DNA of 64,000 nt from Caenimonas sedimenti (lineage in GTDB: Bacteria; Pseudomonadota; Gammaproteobacteria; Burkholderiales; Burkholderiaceae_C), in the NCBI RefSeq assembly GCF_007833165.1, contig NZ_VOBQ01000004.1:1-64000 (forward strand), in the 5' to 3' direction. Each line of letters starts with the position of its first letter. Within the stretch, counting starts at the first letter, position 1. Both the position numbers and the translations under genes were made by a program. Positions 8,102 to 19,589 of this stretch are shown here, piece after piece. A model generated the notes under the pieces. It was not told the origin of the DNA, did not search any database, and worked only from the letters and a program-made list of their open reading frames with translations.

Positions 8102-9427
8102 ATGAGTTTTCTCGAATCCATCGCACCCGTGCGCTACGAAGGCCCCCAGGCCACGGCGCCCTTGGCGTACCGCCACTACGACGCCGGCGCGCTCGTGCTG
8201 GGCAAGACGATGGCGGAGCACCTGCGGCTGGCGGTCTGCTACTGGCACACTTTCGTGTGGCCCGGCAGCGACGTCTTCGGCCAGGGAACCTTCGGCCGGC
8301 CCTGGCACGCCGGCGGAGATGAATTGACGCTGGCGCGCAGGAAGGCGGATGCGGCCTTCGGACTGATTGCCCGGCTGGGCGTCCCGTTCTACACCTTCCA
8401 TGACACCGACGTGGCGCCCGAGGGTGCGAACCTGGCCGAGTACCGGAGCAACCTGTCCGCGATGGTGGACGTGCTCGCGCAGAAGCAGAAGGAGACCGGG
8501 ATCTCGCTGCTCTGGGGCACGGCCAACCTGTTCGGCCATCCGCGCTACGCGGCCGGCGCGGCCAGCAATCCGGACCCGGAAGTTTTCGCGTACGCAGCGA
8601 CGCAGGTCTTCAGCGCGCTGAACGCGACGCAGCAGCTGGGTGGCGCCAACTACGTCATGTGGGGCGGCCGCGAAGGCTACGACACCCTGCTGAACACCGA
8701 CTTGCCGCGCGAGCGCCGCCAACTGGGGCGCTTCATGCAGATGGTGGTGAACCACAAGCACAAGATCGGCTTCAAGGGGCAGCTGCTCATCGAGCCCAAG
8801 CCGCTGGAGCCCACCAAACATCAGTACGACTTCGACAGCGCCACGGTCTACGGCTTCCTGAAGGAGTTCGGCCTGGAGAAGGAGATCAAGCTGAACATCG
8901 AGGCCAACCACGCCACGCTGGCGGGCCACAGCTTCCAGCACGAGATCGCCACAGCTGCCTCGCTCGGGATCTTCGGCAGCATCGACGCCAACCGCGGCGA
9001 CCCGCAAAACGGCTGGGACACCGACCAGTTCCCCAACAGCGTCGAAGACCTCACGCTGGCGCTCTACGAAATCCTGCGCGCCGGCGGCATCGGCAGCGGC
9101 GGGTTCAACTTCGACGCGAAAGTGCGGCGGCAGAGCATGGACGCCGTCGACATCCTGCACGGGCACGTGGGCGCCATCGACGCATTGGCACTGGCACTGA
9201 AGAGCGCCGCCCGGCTGGTCGAATCGCGCGAGCTCGAGCAATTCCGCCGGCAGCGCTACGCGAACTGGGATGGCGAGCTGGGGCAACGCATCATCGAAGG
9301 CGGCATGAGCCTGAGCGAACTGGCCGAACACGCGTTCGTCCACGACCTCCAGCCGAAGCCGGTCAGCGGCCGCCAGGAGTGGCTGGAAAACCGGGTCAAT
9401 GCCGCGATCTTCGCGGGCGTGGCCTGA
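8102..9427 (+). CDS. xylA: Xylose isomerase
   Basis: A 441-residue enzyme that interconverts D-xylose and D-xylulose in the cytoplasm, with divalent metals. The active-site segment FHDTD gives His100 and Asp103, and [15 protein letters not shown] gives the metal ligand Glu231 and catalytic Lys233, close to the E. coli numbering. Length matches the long (class II) isomerases of about 440 residues. The frame is open upstream of 8102, but conservation begins at [14 protein letters not shown], so that ATG is used; the RBS is weak. It is the first gene of the operon and lies divergently from xylR. Confidence 0.97.
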   Translation: MSFLESIAPVRYEGPQATAPLAYRHYDAGALVLGKTMAEHLRLAVCYWHTFVWPGSDVFGQGTFGRPWHAGGDELTLARRKADAAFGLIARLGVPFYTFHDTDVAPEGANLAEYRSNLSAMVDVLAQKQKETGISLLWGTANLFGHPRYAAGAASNPDPEVFAYAATQVFSALNATQQLGGANYVMWGGREGYDTLLNTDLPRERRQLGRFMQMVVNHKHKIGFKGQLLIEPKPLEPTKHQYDFDSATVYGFLKEFGLEKEIKLNIEANHATLAGHSFQHEIATAASLGIFGSIDANRGDPQNGWDTDQFPNSVEDLTLALYEILRAGGIGSGGFNFDAKVRRQSMDAVDILHGHVGAIDALALALKSAARLVESRELEQFRRQRYANWDGELGQRIIEGGMSLSELAEHAFVHDLQPKPVSGRQEWLENRVNAAIFAGVA

Positions 9428-9451
9428 AGCACCGGACGCAGGAGTATTTCC

Positions 9452-10939
9452 GTGAGCCTGACGGTCGGTTTCAAGGACGTGAGCAAGCGGTTCGGCCCCG
9501 TGCAGGTCCTGCATGGCGTCAGTTTCGAGCTCGCGCCGGGCCGGGTGATCGGGGTGCTCGGCGAGAACGGGGCCGGCAAATCGACGCTGATGAAAATCCT
9601 GGCCGGCTATGAAGCGGCCAGCGAAGGCGTGGTGGAACTGGACGGGCAGGCCGTGCGTTTCAAGGGGCCGCGCGAGGCAGAAACCGCCGGTGTCGTGATG
9701 ATCCACCAGGAGTTCAACCTGGCGGACGACCTGAGCATCGCGCAGAACATCTTCCTCGGGCACGAGCGCAAGCGCTTCGGGTTGCTGGACGACGAACGGA
9801 TGGCCGCCGAGGCTGGCGCCGCGCTGCGCCAGGTCGGGCTCGACTGCAGCCCTACGCGCCGCGTCGGCGACCTCATCGTGGCGGAGAAGCAGCTGGTGGA
9901 GATCGCACGCGCGCTCAGCCGGCGCGCCCGCGTCCTGGTGATGGACGAACCGACGGCGACGCTCACGCCCTCGGAGACGGAGCGCCTCTTCGCCCTCATC
10001 GCGCAGTTGAAGGCGGCGGGCTCGACCATCCTCTATATCTCCCACAAGCTGGACGAGGTCGAACGCATCACCGATGAAGTGGTCGTCCTGCGCGACGGGC
10101 GCCTCGTGGCCCGCCGGCCGACGGGCAGCGTGACGCGCCAGCAGATGGCCAGCTTGATGGTGGGGCGCGAACTGGCCGATCTCTTCCCGCCGCGGCATGC
10201 CGTGGCGGCCGACGCGCCCGTCCTGCTGGACGTGGAGGGCCTGGCCGTTCCCGGTTGGTGCCACGACGCGAGCTTCCAGGTGCGCGCCGGCGAGATCCTG
10301 GGTTTCGCGGGGCTGGTTGGGGCGGGACGGACCGAGTTGTTCGAGGGCCTGCTCGGCTTGCGACCCTCCAGCGCGAAGTCGGCGCGAGTGGCGGGCCAGG
10401 CGTGGACGCGCCGCAACCCGCGTTCCGCGGCGCGGCTCGGTCTCACCTACCTCAGCGAGGACCGCAAGACGCGCGGCCTGCACCTGCGCATGGGCCTGGC
10501 GCAGAACCTCACGCTGATGGCACTGGAGCGGTACGCGCGGCCGCTGTTGGAACCGCGGCGCGAACAGGCGGCCCTGGCGGCCGCGACCACGGCCTTCGGC
10601 ATCCGCACGCAAGATGCCGATGTGCCCGCTTCCGCCCTGTCCGGCGGCAACCAGCAGAAGCTGGCGCTCGCACGGGTGCTGCAGCCGGACCCCAAGGTCG
10701 TCGTGCTGGACGAGCCGACGCGCGGCGTCGATGTGGGGGCCAAGCGCGACATCTATTTCCTGATCCAGCGGCTGGCCAGCGAAGGCCGCGCGGTCATTGT
10801 CGTGTCCTCCGAGCTGCTCGAACTGATCGGCCTTTGCCATCGCGTGTTGGTGATGCGGCAAGGCCGCCTCGTTGCCGAACTTCCGCAGGACCAGCTGTCC
10901 GAAGAACTGTTGATCGCCCATGCAACTGGAACGCACTGA
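9452..10939 (+). CDS. xylG: Sugar ABC transporter ATP-binding protein (XylG-like)
   Basis: A 495-residue tandem ATPase. The first domain has Walker [10 protein letters not shown] (residues 37-45) and Walker B LVMDEPTA. The second has the signature LSGGNQQK and Walker [12 protein letters not shown], with the degenerate second Walker A normal for monosaccharide (CUT2) importers. The start is GTG at 9452 with GCAGGAG 7 bases upstream. It energises uptake of a pentose, most likely xylose given its place between xylA and xylB. The permease gene overlaps its last 20 bases. The specific name follows context; a ribose-type specificity cannot be excluded from sequence. Confidence 0.88.
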   Translation: MSLTVGFKDVSKRFGPVQVLHGVSFELAPGRVIGVLGENGAGKSTLMKILAGYEAASEGVVELDGQAVRFKGPREAETAGVVMIHQEFNLADDLSIAQNIFLGHERKRFGLLDDERMAAEAGAALRQVGLDCSPTRRVGDLIVAEKQLVEIARALSRRARVLVMDEPTATLTPSETERLFALIAQLKAAGSTILYISHKLDEVERITDEVVVLRDGRLVARRPTGSVTRQQMASLMVGRELADLFPPRHAVAADAPVLLDVEGLAVPGWCHDASFQVRAGEILGFAGLVGAGRTELFEGLLGLRPSSAKSARVAGQAWTRRNPRSAARLGLTYLSEDRKTRGLHLRMGLAQNLTLMALERYARPLLEPRREQAALAAATTAFGIRTQDADVPASALSGGNQQKLALARVLQPDPKVVVLDEPTRGVDVGAKRDIYFLIQRLASEGRAVIVVSSELLELIGLCHRVLVMRQGRLVAELPQDQLSEELLIAHATGTH

Positions 10940-11936
10940 TCCCGCCGCCGTCGAAGTGGCTGCCGCCCGGCCGGTGCTGCGCAAGTGGCCCTCCTTCGCG
11001 GGGGCCGGGCCGCTCGCGGGCCTGGCGCTGGTCTGCATCGTGGGCGCCTTCCTCAATGAGAACTTCGCGACCCTCGACAACGCGATGAACGTGCTCACCC
11101 GCACGGCCTTCATCGGGATCATCGCGGTGGGGATGTGCTTCGTCATCATCTCCGGCGGCATCGACCTCTCGGTGGGATCCATGGCCGCACTGATCGCGGG
11201 CACCACGATCCTGCTGATGAACGCCGCGGCCGGCGCCGGCTGGAGCCCGATGGCGGCCGTGGTGGCCGGCATGGTCTTCGCCATCGCACTGGGCGCTCTC
11301 TTCGGGCTCGGCCACGGGCTTCTCATCAGCAAGGGGCGGATCGAGCCCTTCATCGTGACGCTCGGCACGCTGGGGATCTTCCGCGCCTACCTCACCTATT
11401 TCTCCAATGGTGGCGCCATCACGCTTGGCGGCTCGCTGGTCGATGTCTACAGCCCGGTCTACTACGGCAGCTGGATCGGCGTGCCGGTGCCCGTGTGGGT
11501 CTTCATCGGGGTCGCCTTGCTGGGCAGCCTGATCCTGAACCGCACCGCCTTCGGCCGCTATGTCCAGGCCATCGGCTCCAACGAGCAGGTGGCGCGCTAC
11601 GCCGCCGTCGACGTGGACCGCGTCAAGGTGCTCACGTACATGTTGCTGGGCACTTGCGTGGGCATCGCCACCGTGCTGTACATCCCGCGCCTGGGCTCGG
11701 CTTCGCCGTCCACCGGGCTGCTCTGGGAGCTGGAGGCCATCGCCGCCGTGATCATCGGCGGCACCGCGCTGCGTGGCGGCGCCGGCGGCATCACCGGCAC
11801 CGTCATCGGCGCCGTCCTGCTCTCGGTCATCAGCAACATCCTCAACCTGACCAGCATCATCAGCGTGTACCTGAACGCGGCGGTGCAAGGCTTCGTGATC
11901 ATCGCCGTCGCGTTCTTCCAGCGCGGCCGCAAGTAA
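10920..11936 (+). CDS. xylH: Sugar ABC transporter permease (XylH/RbsC-like)
   Basis: A 338-residue inner-membrane protein with eight to ten hydrophobic segments and the BPD_transp_2 family core ([17 protein letters not shown] near residues 75-91; [13 protein letters not shown] near 279-291). It forms the membrane channel of the CUT2 importer with the preceding ATPase and the following binding protein. Its ATG lies inside the end of xylG (20-base overlap), so translation is probably coupled. Length is near that of RbsC-type permeases rather than the longer E. coli XylH. Confidence 0.87.
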   Translation: MQLERTDPAAVEVAAARPVLRKWPSFAGAGPLAGLALVCIVGAFLNENFATLDNAMNVLTRTAFIGIIAVGMCFVIISGGIDLSVGSMAALIAGTTILLMNAAAGAGWSPMAAVVAGMVFAIALGALFGLGHGLLISKGRIEPFIVTLGTLGIFRAYLTYFSNGGAITLGGSLVDVYSPVYYGSWIGVPVPVWVFIGVALLGSLILNRTAFGRYVQAIGSNEQVARYAAVDVDRVKVLTYMLLGTCVGIATVLYIPRLGSASPSTGLLWELEAIAAVIIGGTALRGGAGGITGTVIGAVLLSVISNILNLTSIISVYLNAAVQGFVIIAVAFFQRGRK

Positions 11937-11991
11937 CCGGTTCCCAGCAGGTGGCAAGGCTGCCGTTTTTCACAACGTAAGGAGACAAAGC

Positions 11992-12954
11992 ATGAAATCA
12001 TCGATCCGTCTGGTGGCTGTCCTCGCCACCGCCCTCGCGGCGTTGGGTGCCGCACCCACCGCCTTCGCGCAGAACAAGCCCCACATCGGCGTCTCGATCC
12101 CCGCGGCCACGCACGGCTGGACCGGCGGCGTCGTGTACTGGGCCAACCGCACCAAGGCGGAGCTGGAGAAGCAGTATCCCGGGCTGAAGGTCACCGTCAA
12201 GACGGCCGGGTCGGCCTCGGAGCAGGCGAACCAGGTGCAGGACCTGCACACGGCCAGCAAGATCGACACCCTGGTGATCCTGCCCTTCGAATCGGCGCCG
12301 CTCACGCAACCGGTCGCGCAGGTCAAGGGCAAGGGCGTCTACGTCACGGTCGTGGACCGCGGGCTGACCGACACAAACGCCCAGGATGCCTATGTGGCCG
12401 GCGACAACCCCGGCTTCGGCAAGGTGGCGGCCGAGTACATGGCGAAGGCCATGGGCGGCAAGGGCAACGTCGTCGTGCTGCGCGGCATCCCGACGGTGAT
12501 CGACAACCAGCGCGTGGACGCGTTCAACGCGGTCATGAAGAGCCACCCCGGCATCAAGGTCCTGGATGCCAAGCACGGCAACTGGAACCGTGACGATGCG
12601 TTCAAGGTCATGCAGGACTACCTGACCCGCTTCAAGCAGATCGACGCCGTCTGGGCTTCCGATGACGACATGGCGGTGGGCGTGCAGAAGGCGATCGAGC
12701 AGGCCAAGCGCACCGACATCAAGCTCGTGCTGGGCGGCGCCGGGTCCAAGGACTACATCAAGAAAGTCATGGACGGCGACAAGACCGTCACCGCCGATGT
12801 CACCTATTCACCGGCCATGATTGCCGACGCGATGAAGCTCACTGCCGCGGCACGGGTGAAGGGTGAGAAGCTGCCCGCGTCCACCATCATTCCTTCGGTG
12901 CTGGTGACCAAGGAAAACGCCAAGCAGTACTACTTCCCCGATTCGCCTTTCTGA
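11992..12954 (+). CDS. Periplasmic sugar-binding protein of the ABC importer
   Basis: A 320-residue protein with an N-terminal signal peptide (about residues 1-25, ending TAFAQ) and a type I periplasmic binding-protein fold of the ribose/xylose class ([16 protein letters not shown] at the start of the mature part; [14 protein letters not shown] near residue 222). It delivers sugar to the XylH-like permease. RBS AAGGAGAC precedes the ATG at 11992. Unlike enterobacterial xylFGH, the binding protein follows rather than precedes ATPase and permease. A hairpin lies just after its stop codon. Xylose specificity is inferred from xylA and xylB. Confidence 0.88.
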   Translation: MKSSIRLVAVLATALAALGAAPTAFAQNKPHIGVSIPAATHGWTGGVVYWANRTKAELEKQYPGLKVTVKTAGSASEQANQVQDLHTASKIDTLVILPFESAPLTQPVAQVKGKGVYVTVVDRGLTDTNAQDAYVAGDNPGFGKVAAEYMAKAMGGKGNVVVLRGIPTVIDNQRVDAFNAVMKSHPGIKVLDAKHGNWNRDDAFKVMQDYLTRFKQIDAVWASDDDMAVGVQKAIEQAKRTDIKLVLGGAGSKDYIKKVMDGDKTVTADVTYSPAMIADAMKLTAAARVKGEKLPASTIIPSVLVTKENAKQYYFPDSPF

Positions 12955-12961
12955 AACCTTG

Positions 12962-13006
12962 TGGGACAGACCAAGAAATTGCGCAGCAATTTTTGCTCTG
13001 TCCCCA
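12962..13006. repeat. GGGACAGA-type inverted repeat between binding protein and isomerase genes
   Basis: The left arm starts GGGACAGA (12963-12970) and the right arm ends TCTGTCCC (12997-13004); the inner parts also pair (AAATTGC with GCAATTT), giving a near-perfect stem of about 18 pairs with a very small loop. No U-tract follows, so it is not a classical terminator. It may stabilise the upstream mRNA, attenuate read-through, or be a REP-type element. It ends 16 bases before the next gene and lies where that gene would need its RBS. Confidence 0.7.
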
Positions 13007-13021
13007 ACTGACCAAAACATC

Positions 13022-14043
<1,022 letters not shown>

Positions 14044-14047
<4 letters not shown>

Positions 14048-15198
14048 AAAAGCTGCGCTATGCCATGGTGGGTGGCGGGCAGGGTGCGTTCATTGGCGCC
14101 GTGCACCGCAAGGCCATGGCGCTGGACGGGCAAATCGAACTCGTGGCGGGCGCGCTCTCCTCCGACCCGGAGCGCGCGCGCGCGTCCGGGCGCGAGCTCG
14201 GTTTGCGGGAGGACCGCAGCCATGGCCGGTGGCAGGACCTGCTGGCCGACGAACTGCGCGGCAACGATGACGAGCGCATCGACTTCGTCTCCATCGTCAC
14301 ACCCAACCACATGCATTTTCCCGTCGCTCGCGCGTTCGCCGAGGCAGGCATCCACGTGGTTTGCGACAAGCCGCTCGTCCACTCCAGCGAAGAGGCCGCA
14401 GAGCTCATGCGGGTCGTCCAGCGCAGCGGCTCCGTGTTCGGCGTGACCTACAACTACACGGGCTATCCCATGGTGCGCGAGGCGCGCGACATGGTCTCGC
14501 GCGGCGCGATCGGCGCGGTGCGCAAGGTCATCGTCGAATACAACCAGGGGTGGCTCGCCACGCACCTGGAGGCGAGCGGGCAGAAGCAGGCCGATTGGCG
14601 GACCGACCCCGCGCGCAGCGGCCTGGCCGGTGCCATCGGCGACATCGGCTCGCACGCGGAAAACCTGGCGACGACCGTGACGGGCCTCGAGCTCGAGAGC
14701 ATCTGCGCCGACCTCACCATCTTCGTGCCGGGACGGCGCCTCGACGACGACGGCAACGTGCTGCTGCGGTTCACGAACGGCGCGAAGGGCGTCCTGATCG
14801 CGTCCCAGATCGAAGTGGGCTGCGAGAACGACTTGCGCCTGCGCGTGTTCGGCACCACGGGCACGCTGGAATGGCACCAGGAGGAACCCAATCGCCTGCT
14901 GCACGCCCCCATCGACGGGCCGCTGCGTGTGCTGACGCGCGGTTCGCCCTGGCTCGGGGAGGCGGCGCGCCGCGCGACGCGCTTGCCGACAGGGCATCCG
15001 GAGGCCTTCATCGAGGCCTTCGCCAATGTCTATCTCGGCGTGGCCGCGCACATCCGGGCGATCCAGGCCGGCCGCGCGGCGGATCCGCTGGACGCCGACT
15101 ATCCGCGCCTCGAAGACGGTGCGCGCGGGGTGCGGTTCATCGAGAAGGTGGTGCAGTCCGCGGCCAGCACGGCCAAGTGGACGTCCTTCGAGGACTGA
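14044..15198 (+). CDS. Gfo/Idh/MocA family NAD(P)-dependent sugar dehydrogenase
   Basis: A 384-residue oxidoreductase with an N-terminal Rossmann fold ([10 protein letters not shown], residues 9-18), the CDKP motif (107-110) corresponding to the family's EKP lysine, and a C-terminal alpha/beta domain with [10 protein letters not shown] carrying the likely catalytic histidine. Such enzymes oxidise sugar or inositol hydroxyls, often at C2 or C3. It is translationally coupled to the TIM-barrel gene, and such pairs are known from inositol catabolism and from 3-keto-glycoside processing. Its role next to xylB is unresolved: it may feed another pentose, or a xyloside, into the xylose pathway. Confidence 0.88.
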
Positions 15199-15201
15199 AC
15201 G

Positions 15202-16671
15202 ATGTTCCTGGGCATCGATCTCGGCACCTCGGGGGTCAAGGCGGTGGTGCTGGACCGTGGTCACCGGCTGGTGGCCAGCGGCTCCGCGCCGCTGGCGGTG
15301 GACGCACCCCAGCCTTTGTGGCGCGAACAGCAACCCGCCGAGTGGTGGCGCGCGTGCGATGCCGCCGTCGGCGCCGCACTGGACCAATTGCGGAACTGCG
15401 GCCGCACCGCCGGCGGGATCGAGGCTGTCGGCCTGACCGGCCAGATGCACGGCGCAACCCTGCTGGACGCGCACGATGAGGTCCTGCGGCCGGCCATCCT
15501 CTGGAACGACGGCCGGGCCGCCGCGGAGTGCGGGGAACTGGAGCGGGCGGTGCCGCGCTCGCGTCAGATCACCGGCAACCTGATGATGCCCGGCTTCACG
15601 GCACCCAAGCTGCTGTGGGTGGCCCGGCACGAGCCCCGGTTGTTCGACCGGGTCCGGCGTGTGCTGTTGCCCAAGGACTGGCTGCGCTGGCGCCTGACCC
15701 GTGACTATGCGACCGACCTGTCCGACGCCTCCGGCACGCTGTGGGTGGACGTGGGAAGGCGCGAGTGGAGCGCCGAGCTGCTGGCGGCATGCGGCCTCTC
15801 CACCGGGCACATGCCCAGGTTGCACGAAGGTCCGGAAGCCACCGGTGTCCTGTCGCGCGAGATCGCGCAGCACTGGGGCCTGCGGCAAGTACCGGTGGTC
15901 GCGGGGGCCAGCGACAACGCCGCGGGCGCGCTCGGCGCCGGTGTGGTGAAGCCGGGCGATGCGATGCTGTCGCTGGGGACATCCGGAGTCGTGTTCGTGG
16001 CCACCGGCTCGTTCGTCGCGAATCCGCAGCAGGCGGTGCACAGCTTCTGCCACGCGCTGCCGCAATCCTGGCACCTGATGTCCGTGATGCTGTCGGCGGC
16101 GTCTTGCCTGGAGTTCACCGCGGGGCTGCTCGGCGAGCGCGACGTGGGCGCGCTGCTGGCGGGGGCCGAACAGCGGGGTTTGCGCGAGGACACGCCGCAG
16201 TTCCTGCCGTACCTCAACGGTGAACGCACACCGCACAACAATCCGCATGCCAAAGCCGTGTTCTTCGGCATGCACGCCGGCACGCAGCGGGAGGATCTCG
16301 TGAACGCCACACTCGAGGGCGTGTGCCTCGGCATGGCGCAGGGGATCGCCGCGCTCCAGGCGGTCCAACCCGGCCTGGCCCGCGTGAGCCTCATCGGCGG
16401 CGGCTCGCGCAATGCCTACTGGGCCCAGATGCTGGCCGATGCCATCGGCTTGCCGGTGGTTCGCCATGCGGACGCCGAGGTTGGCCCCTCGCTGGGCGCC
16501 GCGCGGCTCGCGTGGCTGGGCGCCGCTCCGGGCGAAGAAGCCCGCATCTTCCGGGCGCCGGAGACGACGGACGCGTTCGAACCCCGGCCCGCCGGCCGAG
16601 CGCGCATGCAGGAGCGCGCGGCACGCTTCGCAGGCCTCTACCAAGCCGTCGCGCCTTTCTTCACGCCCTGA
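15202..16671 (+). CDS. xylB: Xylulokinase
   Basis: A 489-residue FGGY-family kinase that phosphorylates D-xylulose to xylulose 5-phosphate, which enters the pentose phosphate pathway. Features are the N-terminal ATPase motif GIDLGTSGVKAVVLD, the GLTGQMHG substrate loop near residue 75 typical of XylB, the catalytic region GASDNAAGALG near residue 235, and the C-terminal nucleotide motif LIGGGSRNAYW. It begins 3 bases after the dehydrogenase stop and ends the operon, facing a convergent gene 8 bases away. Confidence 0.95.
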   Translation: MFLGIDLGTSGVKAVVLDRGHRLVASGSAPLAVDAPQPLWREQQPAEWWRACDAAVGAALDQLRNCGRTAGGIEAVGLTGQMHGATLLDAHDEVLRPAILWNDGRAAAECGELERAVPRSRQITGNLMMPGFTAPKLLWVARHEPRLFDRVRRVLLPKDWLRWRLTRDYATDLSDASGTLWVDVGRREWSAELLAACGLSTGHMPRLHEGPEATGVLSREIAQHWGLRQVPVVAGASDNAAGALGAGVVKPGDAMLSLGTSGVVFVATGSFVANPQQAVHSFCHALPQSWHLMSVMLSAASCLEFTAGLLGERDVGALLAGAEQRGLREDTPQFLPYLNGERTPHNNPHAKAVFFGMHAGTQREDLVNATLEGVCLGMAQGIAALQAVQPGLARVSLIGGGSRNAYWAQMLADAIGLPVVRHADAEVGPSLGAARLAWLGAAPGEEARIFRAPETTDAFEPRPAGRARMQERAARFAGLYQAVAPFFTP

Positions 16672-16679
16672 TAGGCGTG

Positions 16680-18764
16680 TTAGCGCAGCAGTTCCTGCAA
16701 CGGCACGGCCGCGCGGCCGTCGCCCTCCGAGATCGCCGTGCGCCGCCACAGGCCCGGCTTCGTGTCCAAACCCAGTTGCGGATCGTCGGGCGCGAGCCGC
16801 CGCCAGTCGGTCCGCGCCTCACCTTGCGCCGCCGTCTCGGAACAGGTTCCGGCCTGCACCCGCAGCCGGATTTCTCCCGTGTTGGCGAGCTCCGCGTCGC
16901 AGATGTCGCCGCCAGCCTTCTGCTCGGCGGACTTCAGCGTCCGCACCTCCAGCAGGCCGGATAGCGCGACGCCATTGGCGGCCGACGCGAGTTGCACGTG
17001 GCGATGATCGAACAACACGACCAGTTTGCCGTCGGCCGACGCCCGCACCTGGACGCCGCGCCCCGCCAGGGGCCAGAGCGAATGCTGGGACCAGCGCAGC
17101 AAGCCGCTGCGCGCATCGAGCGCGAAGACTTCGCCCTGGCCCGCGACCCAGATGACCGTGGCGGGGTCGATCCAGGCGAGTGAGCTGCGCGTGCCTTCCC
17201 GCAGCGCGGGGAGCGCCTGGCGCAGCACGAGGCGGACTTCGCACGCCGCCGTCACTTCATACGACCACAACTCGTGGCTCATGGTCACCACGGCCAGCCG
17301 GTCGCCCGCGGTGTTGAAAGCGGCGGTGTCGACGCGCTCGCCCGGTGGCTGCGCCACCTTGCAGCGCTCGCCCAGCCGGACGATGTTGAACAGGCGGAAC
17401 GGGTCGTCCCGCGTGTCCGTGGTCAGCAGCGCCCGCCGGTGGTCGGGTGAGAAGAGCGGGACGGCGCCTGCCGGCATGGCGACCATGCCGCACGCGGTGA
17501 GTTTGCGCGATGCCGGCTCGAACTCGCAGAGGTTGAGCGCTGTGGCCTGGGTGGACGTGATGTGCAGGCTCAGCGCGATGGACCGGCCTTCGGCCCGCAC
17601 GAGCCCTGTCGTGAGCGCTTCGTCGCCAAGATGCCGCTGGATCGCCGTTCGTTCTTCGGCCGTGCCGGGCAAGGCCGCGGGATCGAGTTCGCCATAAGGC
17701 GCGCGGGGCCGGATGTCCAGCGGCAGGACGGCGGGCAGCTCCGTGGGCGCGTCGCGGCGCGGTGAAGGGCGCCAGAAGGCGGCTTCGTCGCGCAGGCGGG
17801 GGAACTGCAGGCGGCGCAGCGGCGCCGCGCGAACCGCGGTCTCCTGGCCGCGCTTGCCCGAACTCGCCGCGCAGCGAGAGACGGCGCTCGTCTCCCGCGC
17901 CACCGGAGCGCTGGGGCGGCCATCCAGCCCGAGGACGATGCGCACGGCGGATCCGGCGGGCGGGGGCGCGGAGGGTTCCGCGTCTCCGGTGCTGCGCAGC
18001 GCGCCCGTGTCCACGGCAAACCTCCCGTCCGGCAGGATGTCGAGGCTGTCGACGCAGACGGCGCCGAGCGCGTGCGGCCCCGCCGTGGCCAGCGAAGGCC
18101 ACCGGTAGACCCAGGCCTGCTGGTCGGCATCGACGATCAGCAGCTCCGAGCCTGCCGGGGAGAACAGGTGCGCGGCGATGGGGCGGCCCGGCACCTCCTG
18201 CAGCGCGCCGTCGAGCCCGCGCACCAGGTTGCTGTCGCGCCAGCGTGCGGCGTCGCCGGGCAGCAAGGACTTCGCAGCCTCGTCGAAAGTGACCAGCCGA
18301 GGCACCAGGAACCGCGCGGCCTGCGCATAGACGCCGCCGTCGAGCGACTGGGCCGCCGGGCCCAGCCGGGCCAGCGCCGCGGCCGCCGGTGCGTACAAGG
18401 CGCTGCCCAGCATGGCGAGCGCGCTCTCGCCCTGGCTGCGGGCCTCCACCTCGGCCCGTTGCCGGGTTTCCTGGCTGGCGCGCTCGCGTTCACTTCTTGC
18501 GCGCAGCTGTTCGATTTCCACTGCGTGCCGCTGGGACTGCAGGACCGACCAGAGGATCGTTCCCGCCGCGGCCGTCCCCACTGCGATGGCGGTCAGGACC
18601 AGCCAGGGCTTCCTGGACGGCGGTTCGGGGAGGAACACGTCGCCTGCCCGCTCCAGGCCGGCAGGAACCGTGGGCACGGGATCGTCGCCGGACGCGCGAG
18701 CGGCTTCGTCGTTCAAATCTGCGTTCCCTGCATGTCTTGCTTCAGTCCGGCGCACGAACGCCAA
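16680..18764 (-). CDS. Membrane-anchored beta-propeller-like protein of unknown function
   Basis: A protein of up to 694 residues with no recognised family. It has a soluble N-terminus of about 50 residues, one transmembrane helix (about 53-75), a charged Gln/Arg/Glu-rich coiled coil (about 78-118), then a long region with WD40/propeller-like repeats (for example LAWIDPATVIWVAGQG and FALDARSGLLRW), probably outside the cytoplasmic membrane. Alternating strand-rich blocks suggest a scaffold or sensor. The longest frame starts at TTG 18764; a TTG at 18716, with AGGGA 9 bases upstream, is an alternative. It is the last gene of a four-gene block, 12 bases after a small membrane protein gene. I cannot assign a function. 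Confidence 0.7.
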   Translation of the reverse strand: MAFVRRTEARHAGNADLNDEAARASGDDPVPTVPAGLERAGDVFLPEPPSRKPWLVLTAIAVGTAAAGTILWSVLQSQRHAVEIEQLRARSERERASQETRQRAEVEARSQGESALAMLGSALYAPAAAALARLGPAAQSLDGGVYAQAARFLVPRLVTFDEAAKSLLPGDAARWRDSNLVRGLDGALQEVPGRPIAAHLFSPAGSELLIVDADQQAWVYRWPSLATAGPHALGAVCVDSLDILPDGRFAVDTGALRSTGDAEPSAPPPAGSAVRIVLGLDGRPSAPVARETSAVSRCAASSGKRGQETAVRAAPLRRLQFPRLRDEAAFWRPSPRRDAPTELPAVLPLDIRPRAPYGELDPAALPGTAEERTAIQRHLGDEALTTGLVRAEGRSIALSLHITSTQATALNLCEFEPASRKLTACGMVAMPAGAVPLFSPDHRRALLTTDTRDDPFRLFNIVRLGERCKVAQPPGERVDTAAFNTAGDRLAVVTMSHELWSYEVTAACEVRLVLRQALPALREGTRSSLAWIDPATVIWVAGQGEVFALDARSGLLRWSQHSLWPLAGRGVQVRASADGKLVVLFDHRHVQLASAANGVALSGLLEVRTLKSAEQKAGGDICDAELANTGEIRLRVQAGTCSETAAQGEARTDWRRLAPDDPQLGLDTKPGLWRRTAISEGDGRAAVPLQELLR

Positions 18765-18776
18765 CGGGATTGCCCA

Positions 18777-19130
18777 TCATGGACCCGCCTGGTGCAGCAT
18801 GATCGTGAGCATCCCCGCGACCACGAGCAGGATGGCGAACGCCCACCAGGGACCGGTGCTCGATTCGAGGCGCTCGAAATGGAAAATCGCGGAAATGGCG
18901 TGGCCGACGAAGGTGCCCATCGAGGTGCCGAGGATGGCGCCCAGCAAGGCGAAGGCCATGGCGCCGGCGGCGATGCACTTCGAGAACGACACGTCCATGA
19001 ACGCGGTGCCCAGCGTCGCGGAAAAGACACCGAGCAGCCACGCGACCACGGCGCCGAGGACCGCGCCGAAAACGGCGGCGACCAGCGCGCAGATGACGCG
19101 TTCGGACAGGCTGGGCGAGTGCAGGCGCAT
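18777..19130 (-). CDS. Small integral membrane protein, unknown
   Basis: A 117-residue protein with three probable transmembrane helices: about residues 12-36 (Gly/Ala-rich), 50-75 with small-residue motifs (AGAMAFALLGAILGTSMG), and 92-112 near the C-terminus. No family recognised. It is very short and hydrophobic, so it could be a partner of the membrane-anchored propeller protein encoded 12 bases downstream, which starts near its stop. It follows the DUF4375 gene by 9 bases. ATG 19130 is the only convincing start. Confidence 0.65.
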   Translation of the reverse strand: MRLHSPSLSERVICALVAAVFGAVLGAVVAWLLGVFSATLGTAFMDVSFSKCIAAGAMAFALLGAILGTSMGTFVGHAISAIFHFERLESSTGPWWAFAILLVVAGMLTIMLHQAGP

Positions 19131-19139
19131 GCCGCAAGG

Positions 19140-19589
19140 CTATCGCGAAACGGCCCGGAAGGCATCAGCGTTGCGTTCCACGTACTCTTGCAGCTTCACC
19201 CAGACGGTTTCGTCACCGGCGATCCGCGTGCCCAGACGATTGAAGGCGCCTTCGGGGTCTGCCGCGAGCTTCTCCAGCCAGAGCTGGCGCAGGGGCTCGA
19301 ACAGGTGCGGCTCGGCGAAGGGGAACATGTTCAGCGATGCTTCCAGGTCGGCAGCGGCCGCCTCGGCGCCGATGCGCCGGTAGGCGTCCACGTAAAGGGC
19401 GTAGGGCGGGTTGTTGGGGAAATCGGTCTCGTAGAAGTACGCCAGGCCGCCCGTCTCGATCATCGTCTGGGCGGATTCCACGACCAGCAGGGTCTGGACT
19501 TCCACGGGCAAGGCTTCAAGATCGCCGCCGGCCCGGGCCAGGCAGGCCACCGCATGGTCGTACGGCGCGCCCAGCAGCCATTCATTCAT
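19140..19589 (-). CDS. DUF4375 (DMP19-like) protein
   Basis: A 149-residue acidic soluble protein. The middle segment (ETGGLAYFYETDFPNNPPYA, residues 45-64) resembles the conserved core of DUF4375/DMP19-like proteins, which carry N-G-G-hydrophobic-xx-F/Y-F around that position. The founding member DMP19 of Neisseria is a DNA mimic that sequesters a transcription factor, but most relatives are uncharacterised. Its start overlaps the stop of the preceding DUF4406-like gene by 4 bases, implying coupled expression. Family assignment is by pattern only. Confidence 0.65.
   Translation of the reverse strand: MNEWLLGAPYDHAVACLARAGGDLEALPVEVQTLLVVESAQTMIETGGLAYFYETDFPNNPPYALYVDAYRRIGAEAAAADLEASLNMFPFAEPHLFEPLRQLWLEKLAADPEGAFNRLGTRIAGDETVWVKLQEYVERNADAFRAVSR

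Noticed and set aside
7871..11368. A minus-strand frame of over 1100 codons opposite xylA-xylG-xylH
   Set aside because: Low-complexity composition and no domain; the plus-strand genes carry all catalytic motifs.
18742..18780. A short ATG ATG frame after the small membrane protein, as start of the propeller protein
   Set aside because: It runs to a stop after 12 codons and is in a different frame from the 694-residue protein.
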